A DNA stretch of 5,181 nt, from positions 1 through 5,181 of the forward strand of contig CAIYZI010000274.1 in assembly GCA_903930665.1 (NCBI GenBank), written 5' to 3'. The translations under genes were made by a program, and so were the position numbers. Below are positions 1 through 3,268 of the stretch, in pieces. Positions within the stretch are counted from its first letter, which is position 1, and every line of letters starts with the position of its first letter. The DNA comes from an uncultured beta proteobacterium (GTDB lineage Bacteria > Pseudomonadota > Gammaproteobacteria > Burkholderiales > Burkholderiaceae). A model generated the notes under the pieces. The model had not been told where the DNA came from, made no database searches, and saw only the letters and a list, made by a program, of their open reading frames with translations.

Positions 1-24
1 GATTTCCCCGATTTGAGGCCTTTT

Positions 25-53
25 TGGACACTTTTTCAGCCTCAACTTAAAAT
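25..53 (+). promoter_or_regulatory. Probable sigma70 promoter of ubiK
   Basis: The -35 box TGGACA (25-30) matches the consensus at 5 of 6 bases. It is followed by a 17-bp spacer and the -10 box TAAAAT (48-53), also 5 of 6. Transcription would start near 60. This makes the GTG at 61 an unlikely start for the downstream gene and leaves a leader of about 42 nt before the ATG at 103. The call rests on sequence match alone. Confidence 0.55.
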
Positions 54-102
54 GTAAAGTGTGTCTTTTACGCAACTCTTTTTAGAACGGTTATTTACCA
101 TC

Positions 103-363
103 ATGCAAAAACCAGGCGAAATCCTCGAACAAATTCAGCGTATTGCCAGCGATATGCAAAACAAGGTTGGCGACGCTATTCGCAATTCACCAGCACAAGA
201 TATTGAAAAGAGTGTGCGCGCAATGATGAACCAAGGTTTTCAGAAAATGGATCTCGTGACACGAGAAGAGTTTGACTTGCAGTCCAAGGTACTCTCGAAG
301 ACTAGGGAGAAGCTCGAAGCCTTAGAGGCAAAAGTAGCAGCTTTAGAGAAAAGCAGCTCTTAA
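103..363 (+). CDS. ubiK: UbiK family accessory factor for ubiquinone biosynthesis (BMFP/YqiC-type)
   Basis: This is an 86-residue cytosolic protein. UbiK proteins help aerobic ubiquinone synthesis by partnering UbiJ and the Ubi hydroxylase complex. The sequence shows the family plan: an N-terminal amphipathic region (MQKPGEILEQI, residues 1-11), the hallmark core DLVTREEFD (50-58) matching the DLVSREEFD segment of E. coli UbiK, then a short coiled coil (KLEALEAKVAALE, 70-82). The frame is open from a GTG at 61, but I chose the ATG at 103. It aligns with the usual family start, and the predicted promoter would put the transcript start at about 60. The Shine-Dalgarno is weak (AGAACGG at 84-90, rather far away). 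In many betaproteobacteria ubiK is followed by comM (yifB); here a gene on the opposite strand follows after 45 bp. The family call is strong, the start less so. Confidence 0.88.
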   Translation: MQKPGEILEQIQRIASDMQNKVGDAIRNSPAQDIEKSVRAMMNQGFQKMDLVTREEFDLQSKVLSKTREKLEALEAKVAALEKSSS

Positions 364-391
364 TTCTATTATTTAGCAAGACTGAAGCTCA

Positions 392-410
392 AGTGAGCGA
401 ATAACTCACT
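392..410. terminator. Possible weak bidirectional terminator hairpin between convergent genes
   Basis: Perfect 6-bp arms AGTGAG (392-397) and CTCACT (405-410) enclose a 7-nt loop. The hairpin sits in the 45-bp gap between ubiK and the convergent lipoprotein gene and overlaps the last codon of the latter. No T-tract follows on either strand, so efficient intrinsic termination is doubtful. Confidence 0.25.
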
Positions 411-1029
411 AATCGGGGTGAAATTCCTCAAAAAAGTTTGCGTATGACTCTTGAGAAAAGAATTCTTTAATATTGGTCACCACAGGTTCTTGGTGCAACA
501 CGGAAACTTGATAAATCCAAGCGCCTTTGCTTGGATTTATTCTTATAACCCAACGTACACGCATTGCTTGCGGCGGGACATCCTTAGACTTGAAATCCAA
601 AAAATAGTCTTCAACGGGTAAACGCTGGCGATCTACTGTCTGGAAATAGGATAGTGTAGTCATCGGACTGGAATCATCAGTTCCAACCCCCTTTAAAAGA
701 TTATCTTTTAGCTGATTGAGCAGTTGAGGCATAAGGCCAATTTGGTCTTGATTTAGATGTAGGGCACTGATCGAATAAATATCACGATCAATTTTGATGG
801 CCTCTAAGGTTTGAAAAACATCTTGATCCTGATATTGAATATGACGCTCAAGCCTATCAGGTTTTCCTGGAAATAATGCAACGTAGCCCTCTTGAGGAGA
901 TTGGACCGTTCGCCAATCTAATTTAGGGCTACAAGCCACACATAAAAATAAAGCTGCAACTACTAGGCAGCTTTTCAGTACGCTAACTTTAGACAACTGT
1001 GAATTCCAAAGGTAATTTCTAATGAACAA
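409..1029 (-). CDS. Predicted lipoprotein of unknown function
   Basis: I do not recognise a family. The 206-residue product starts with a basic n-region, has a hydrophobic stretch at residues 21-32 (CLVVAALFLCVA), and then Cys33 in the context L-C-V-A-C-S-P. This fits a type II signal peptide, although Cys at -3 is unusual for a lipobox. The mature part is soluble, begins SPKLDWRTV, and carries a VALFPGKPDR segment (51-60); 'FPGKP' after a short beta-strand is seen in various small envelope proteins. The start is TTG at 1029, preceded by GGAG at 1041-1038 with 8-nt spacing. An in-frame TTG at 996-994 (MSKVSVLKS) would give a more typical 21-residue signal peptide but has only a GGA-type ribosome site. 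Bases 1001-1025, within the first codons, belong to a repeat junction described separately, so the present start may be secondary. The protein is probably anchored in the envelope, role unknown. Confidence 0.75.
   Translation of the reverse strand: MFIRNYLWNSQLSKVSVLKSCLVVAALFLCVACSPKLDWRTVQSPQEGYVALFPGKPDRLERHIQYQDQDVFQTLEAIKIDRDIYSISALHLNQDQIGLMPQLLNQLKDNLLKGVGTDDSSPMTTLSYFQTVDRQRLPVEDYFLDFKSKDVPPQAMRVRWVIRINPSKGAWIYQVSVLHQEPVVTNIKEFFSQESYANFFEEFHPD
1001..1012 (+). repeat. 12-bp direct repeat GAATTCCAAAGG, copy 1
   Basis: This is an exact match to 2305-2316 in the same orientation. It lies within the first codons of the lipoprotein gene and abuts the 13-bp repeat at 1013-1025. The two copies bracket the 1201-2279 gene pair. 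A single 12-bp match in a window this size can arise by chance, so its meaning is uncertain. Confidence 0.5.
1013..1025 (+). repeat. 13-bp direct repeat TAATTTCTAATGA, copy 1
   Basis: This is an exact match to 2599-2611, just ahead of tnsA. GTTTTC follows both copies: after a 7-nt gap here (1033-1038) and directly there (2612-2617). It covers the TTG-proximal codons of the lipoprotein gene on the other strand. Confidence 0.5.
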
Positions 1030-1037
1030 ACAGTTTT

Positions 1038-1041
1038 CTCC
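1038..1041 (-). promoter_or_regulatory. Ribosome binding site supporting the TTG start at 1029
   Basis: On the minus strand GGAG lies 8 nt upstream of the TTG at 1029-1027. There is no in-frame ATG near the N-terminus, so this site decides the longer start. An ATG overlapping it (at 1043) is in another frame and runs into a stop after about 21 codons. Confidence 0.5.
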
Positions 1042-1094
1042 ATTTTTACAGCGTTATTTTCTAATTATTACAGAGCTAATTTGTAATCAAGTTA

Positions 1095-1114
1095 GGAAAT
1101 ACAGGGGTATTTTC
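1095..1114. repeat. Dyad in the divergent intergenic region
   Basis: Arms GGAAATAC (1095-1102) and GTATTTTC (1107-1114) surround a 4-nt centre; all pairs are standard except one G-T. It lies between the divergent lipoprotein gene and the ATPase-like gene, so it could be an operator serving either. There is no T-rich tail to suggest a terminator. Confidence 0.35.
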
Positions 1115-1187
1115 AAGCATATTCATTTTGCATTCTCCAAAAAAATGATATTAAAAAATTAATGCTGCATCGCAAACATTCCAGAAC

Positions 1188-1194
1188 AGGAGGG
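1188..1194 (+). promoter_or_regulatory. Strong Shine-Dalgarno that fixes the start at 1201
   Basis: AGGAGGG lies 6 nt before the ATG at 1201. The in-frame ATG at 1162 is preceded only by A/T-rich sequence, so 1201 is the better start. Such a near-perfect site argues that this odd gene is translated and is not a decaying fragment. Confidence 0.8.
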
Positions 1195-1200
1195 ATCAAA

Positions 1201-1668
1201 ATGAGAAAACGTCAAAAAGGACTAATATTAATTTGCGCGAGGACCGATGAAGAATTATCAAGTCTTGCATGGTCAGCCCTTAACCTTGAATTAGAACTAG
1301 CATTAGATATCATAATTATCTCAAAACGAGATCGATTCACAGAGCAAGATCTGAACCAAGTTGAAGCAAAAAATAATGTAAATATCTACCATTTTTTTCT
1401 TGATGACCTAGATACCAAAGGTACCTCTCGTCTTATTTTTGAGGCTTTTAGACTTTCTCCAAGGATTATCTACTTTGATAATTTTGACTATGGAACAATG
1501 ATAAATCCAGTCATTAGCGTTGCAGAATCTAGTCATTTGATTATTCTAGGGTTAAAAAATCAATCGCCAAGCGAAGCTATCGAGCAGTTAACTGCCAAAA
1601 TTTGCAAGCCACATCGTTTCAAGGACGCCCTTAACAAGGTGATAGCGCCAAGCTACGAAGATGTCTAA
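1201..1668 (+). CDS. Degenerate PilT/PilU/GspE-like secretion-ATPase core protein (probable pseudo-ATPase)
   Basis: This is a 155-residue cytosolic protein whose segments run in the order of the type IV pilus/type II secretion ATPase core. KGLILICARTDEELSSLAWSALN (in two pieces, 6-17 and 18-28) sits where KGLILVTGPTGSGKTTTL is usual, but the P-loop Gly-Lys-Thr is gone. IISKRDRF (39-46) replaces the Asp-box region. FEAFRLSPRIIYFDNFDY (80-97) parallels the LR-x-DPDIIMVGEIRD Walker B segment, with the catalytic Glu position altered. VAESSHLIILGLKNQS (107-122) parallels the AETGHLVLxTLHxNS His box, keeping His112 but not the second His. EAIEQL (125-130) fits the following AIxRL helix. The N-terminal domain and much of the C-terminal domain are absent. 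The match was made by eye. The protein should not hydrolyse ATP; it could bind or modulate a secretion ATPase, or simply be a relic. Its neighbour on the - strand converges with a 14-bp gap. Confidence 0.55.
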   Translation: MRKRQKGLILICARTDEELSSLAWSALNLELELALDIIIISKRDRFTEQDLNQVEAKNNVNIYHFFLDDLDTKGTSRLIFEAFRLSPRIIYFDNFDYGTMINPVISVAESSHLIILGLKNQSPSEAIEQLTAKICKPHRFKDALNKVIAPSYEDV

Positions 1669-1682
1669 TAAAATCACTGAAT

Positions 1683-2279
1683 TTAAATGCGGCCCCGAAG
1701 TAAACCTAGTAGTTCATCAGCAAAATTTCGGTGCTTTGTGGCTTTATAAAGAGTTGAGCTTTTAACGCTGGAACAAATTTGATCAAAGGTAAACTGCAGT
1801 CTCTCTTCGATTATCAGCATTGATGGATCAATCATGCAAATTGAAATTGAATCTCGATCCTCAATATAGTTTCTATAGCTTACGCAGTGAATATTTTTGG
1901 TGCCAAGTAGACTTAGCAACTTCTCAGCCTGAGGGTCGTCATCAGCCTCATCATAGGAATAGCCTACCTCAAATTCTTTGTATTCTTCATTCGAAATTAT
2001 TTCTGGAAATAAATAACGAATCTTCTGCAATAGCCCCATGGGCGCCGGTGAGAGCCAGTCTGGAACCGGCCCAATTGATTTAGCATTTTTACTAATACTA
2101 CACACCAATAACTCATGATCAAGGAGATATGCCCTTCCTTGAGCCCTTGCTAAAATATTAATATTAATAAATTTCCGGCCGTAATTTTCTAGTGCAGATG
2201 CAAAAGTGCCAAGATGGCTCAATGGTTTTAGTGACTTAATTCCAACCATAGGGGTGGAGTGATAAAAAAGATTTTGCAT
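1683..2279 (-). CDS. Putative ADP-ribosyltransferase-fold protein
   Basis: This 198-residue soluble protein has no signal peptide or membrane segment. The N-terminus has FYHST (5-9), which fits the beta-strand His of the YHG[TS] motif in ART-like proteins, then LSHLGTFASAL (20-30), similar to the 'SHFGT..AA' segment in that group. Near the C-terminus, VSYRNYIEDRDSIS (133-146) and MIDPSMLII (149-157) parallel the 'GYDGIxYxNxxE...SyivfdPxqI' ending, and Glu140 would be the candidate catalytic acid. An acidic insert lies between (EADDDPQAE, 111-119). No activity is proven, and other folds remain possible. The ATG at 2279 has no Shine-Dalgarno; a possible promoter places transcription start at or next to the ATG, so it may be leaderless. 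No antitoxin-like partner is adjacent in the same direction. The gene converges on the ATPase-like gene and diverges from tnsA. Confidence 0.45.
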   Translation of the reverse strand: MQNLFYHSTPMVGIKSLKPLSHLGTFASALENYGRKFININILARAQGRAYLLDHELLVCSISKNAKSIGPVPDWLSPAPMGLLQKIRYLFPEIISNEEYKEFEVGYSYDEADDDPQAEKLLSLLGTKNIHCVSYRNYIEDRDSISICMIDPSMLIIEERLQFTFDQICSSVKSSTLYKATKHRNFADELLGLLRGRI

Positions 2280-2283
2280 ATTT

Positions 2284-2313
2284 ATAGTAAAAATGGGAAT
2301 ACTCGAATTCCAA
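2284..2313 (-). promoter_or_regulatory. Possible promoter of the ART-like gene (leaderless transcript)
   Basis: Reading the minus strand, TTGGAA (2313-2308) and TACTAT (2289-2284) are separated by 18 bp. Each matches the consensus at 4 of 6. Initiation would fall at about 2277-2279, on the ATG itself, which fits the lack of a ribosome site. The -35 box lies inside the 12-bp repeat. Confidence 0.3.
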
Positions 2314-2316
2314 AGG
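2305..2316 (+). repeat. 12-bp direct repeat GAATTCCAAAGG, copy 2
   Basis: This copy is identical to 1001-1012. Here it is followed by unrelated sequence (CGACTTG) in place of the 13-bp repeat that follows copy 1. Confidence 0.5.
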
Positions 2317-2405
2317 CGACTTGTATTTCATAAACATAGCTCCCTAATAATGGCCTAGACAATCTGCAGTCATTAAGGAAAAACTATTAGCTTGGATATA
2401 AGTCT

Positions 2406-2422
2406 ATTACACTTGATGTAAT
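2406..2422. repeat. 17-bp dyad ATTACA-N5-TGTAAT
   Basis: Perfect 6-bp arms at 2406-2411 and 2417-2422 surround the centre CTTGA. The size and spacing fit a dimeric repressor operator. It could serve the tns operon or be part of a transposon end. Confidence 0.35.
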
Positions 2423-2564
2423 CTTTAAGTTGTGTGATCGACCATAAAAGCTATTTGAGGATCAATAAATAAATCAGCAGAAGGCTGGGTTAAAAAAACG
2501 ATTGTTATCGCATCTCCACCCAGACCAAATAGGTAAATCTACTCTCCCACATTTAAGGGATTAC

Positions 2565-2609
2565 TGTGTATTCAAATTAGAAATAGTCTGTACACAAATA
2601 ATTTCTAAT
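2565..2609. repeat. Nested inverted repeats just upstream of tnsA, candidate operator or TnsB site
   Basis: Two interleaved inverted pairs are present. TGTGTA (2565-2570) pairs with TACACA (2591-2596). ATTAGAAAT (2576-2584) pairs with ATTTCTAAT (2601-2609), a 9-bp perfect match with a 16-nt spacer. The array ends 11 bp before the tnsA ATG. In Tn7, TnsB binding at the end next to tnsA also represses tns expression, so a dual end/operator role is plausible here by analogy. Confidence 0.45.
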
Positions 2610-2611
2610 GA
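2599..2611 (+). repeat. 13-bp direct repeat TAATTTCTAATGA, copy 2
   Basis: This copy is identical to 1013-1025 and is followed directly by GTTTTC. It includes the right arm of the inverted pair described for 2565-2609. Confidence 0.5.
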
Positions 2612-2620
2612 GTTTTCAAA

Positions 2621-3268
2621 ATGCCTGTTCGGAAAATTCCCAAGAATTACCGCAACGTCACAGGCGTGCATGCTTCTGATAAATCCATTGGCAATGCGCA
2701 ATTTGAATCGACTCTTGAGCGCGACTTTCTAACTCTCCTAGAGTTTCATCCCGATGTGGAACGCTTTGAAGTGCAACCTGAGGTGATTCGCTGGAAAGAT
2801 GCTGGTGGCAAGCCGCGTAAGCACACACCCGATGTCTTGGTACTTTTTAAACCTGAGCTCAAACTCACGCCATGGCTTTGTGAAATCAAATACCGCTCTG
2901 ACATCTTTGAAAACTGGCCCCAATACAAACCCAAGTTCAAAGCAGGTATACGCCATGCCAAGACGGTAGGCTGGCGTTATCGCCTCATTACCGAGGTAGA
3001 AGTCAGAACTCCATACCTTGCTAATTGCCGATTTTTAACAGGGTTTAAGTTTCAAAAGCCCCAAGAGCGCGATATTCAGTTGCTACTAGAACGCCTTGGA
3101 CACCTGGGTCAATCAACACCAGCAGCGCTGCTTTCCTCAATTGATCCCGATAAGTATGCTCAGGCGCTTTTAGTGCCTACGCTATGGCATCTCATAGCAA
3201 CACATCAAGTTGATGTCGACCTTTACCAAGATCTAACCATGCAATCGGCTATCCGGAGCAAATCTTGA
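2621..3268 (+). CDS. tnsA: TnsA-like heteromeric transposase endonuclease subunit
   Basis: This 215-residue protein has a restriction-endonuclease-like fold. TnsA cuts the 5' ends of the transposon, while TnsB cuts and joins the 3' ends. Visible family signs are SIGNAQFESTLERDFL (22-37) with Glu33 as the likely first catalytic residue, VERFEVQPEVIRW (46-58, the 'V..y..QP..i' strand), HTPDVLV (68-74) with Asp71, and CEIKYRSD (87-94) with the Glu88-x-Lys90 active-site pair. The C-terminal part (about 110-205; QALLVPTLWHLIATHQVDVDL) fits a short winged-helix region. The protein is shorter than the 273-residue E. coli TnsA, as in Tn6022/TniC-type proteins. The start ATG has only a weak ribosome site (TGAG, 2609-2612). 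Its stop overlaps the tnsB start by 4 nt, so the two are co-translated. All expected catalytic residues appear present. Confidence 0.92.
   Translation: MPVRKIPKNYRNVTGVHASDKSIGNAQFESTLERDFLTLLEFHPDVERFEVQPEVIRWKDAGGKPRKHTPDVLVLFKPELKLTPWLCEIKYRSDIFENWPQYKPKFKAGIRHAKTVGWRYRLITEVEVRTPYLANCRFLTGFKFQKPQERDIQLLLERLGHLGQSTPAALLSSIDPDKYAQALLVPTLWHLIATHQVDVDLYQDLTMQSAIRSKS
3255..3258 (+). promoter_or_regulatory. Ribosome binding site for the TTG start of tnsB
   Basis: GGAG lies inside the end of tnsA, 6 nt before the TTG at 3265. With the TTGA stop/start overlap it supports translational coupling and selects this rare start over the GTG at 3274. Confidence 0.65.

Larger units (their letters stand above)
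2280..2620. other. 341-bp non-coding region upstream of tnsA; likely holds a transposon end
   Basis: No convincing gene is seen on either strand. In Tn7-like elements tnsA is the gene closest to one transposon end, and that end normally begins with TGT and carries several TnsB sites of about 20 bp. This stretch contains several short dyads: 2406-2422, 2475-2487 (CAGC/GCTG), 2499-2510 (CGAT/ATCG), and the pair around 2565-2609. It also has candidate TGT starts at 2322, 2418, 2433, 2565 and 2589. I could not find a clear family of 20-bp repeats by eye, so the exact end is not called. The region diverges between the ART-like gene and tnsA and must also carry the tnsA promoter, which I could not identify. 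Confidence 0.4.

Noticed and set aside
1040..1049. 10-bp CCATTTTTAC, inverted at 2287-2296
   Set aside because: A low-complexity AT-rich match of this length is expected by chance in 5 kb.
1162..1200. Longer start for the ATPase-like gene at the ATG at 1162
   Set aside because: There is no Shine-Dalgarno at 1162, while AGGAGGG sits 6 nt before the ATG at 1201. The extra residues (MLHRKHSRTGGIK) have no counterpart in the family.
1820..2083. Open frame on the + strand opposite the ART-like gene
   Set aside because: It lies wholly within the antisense of a longer gene, has no ribosome site, and shows no recognisable protein features.
2247..2345. Small minus-strand frame starting MFMKYKSPLEF near 2334, running through the 12-bp repeat
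   Set aside because: It is about 33 codons, overlaps the ART-like gene start in another frame, and the GGGAG is too close to the first ATG. Joining it across the repeat to the lipoprotein frame gives a stop, so it is not the lost 5' end of that gene.
2475..2498. CAGC/GCTG hairpin followed by a run of A (terminator?)
   Set aside because: The stem is only 4 bp. The A-run is on the wrong side for a + strand terminator, and the minus-strand tail is interrupted (ATTTATTT).
2502..2732. Open frame on the + strand overlapping the tnsA start
   Set aside because: It begins with TTG without a ribosome site and overlaps the conserved TnsA N-terminus in another frame.
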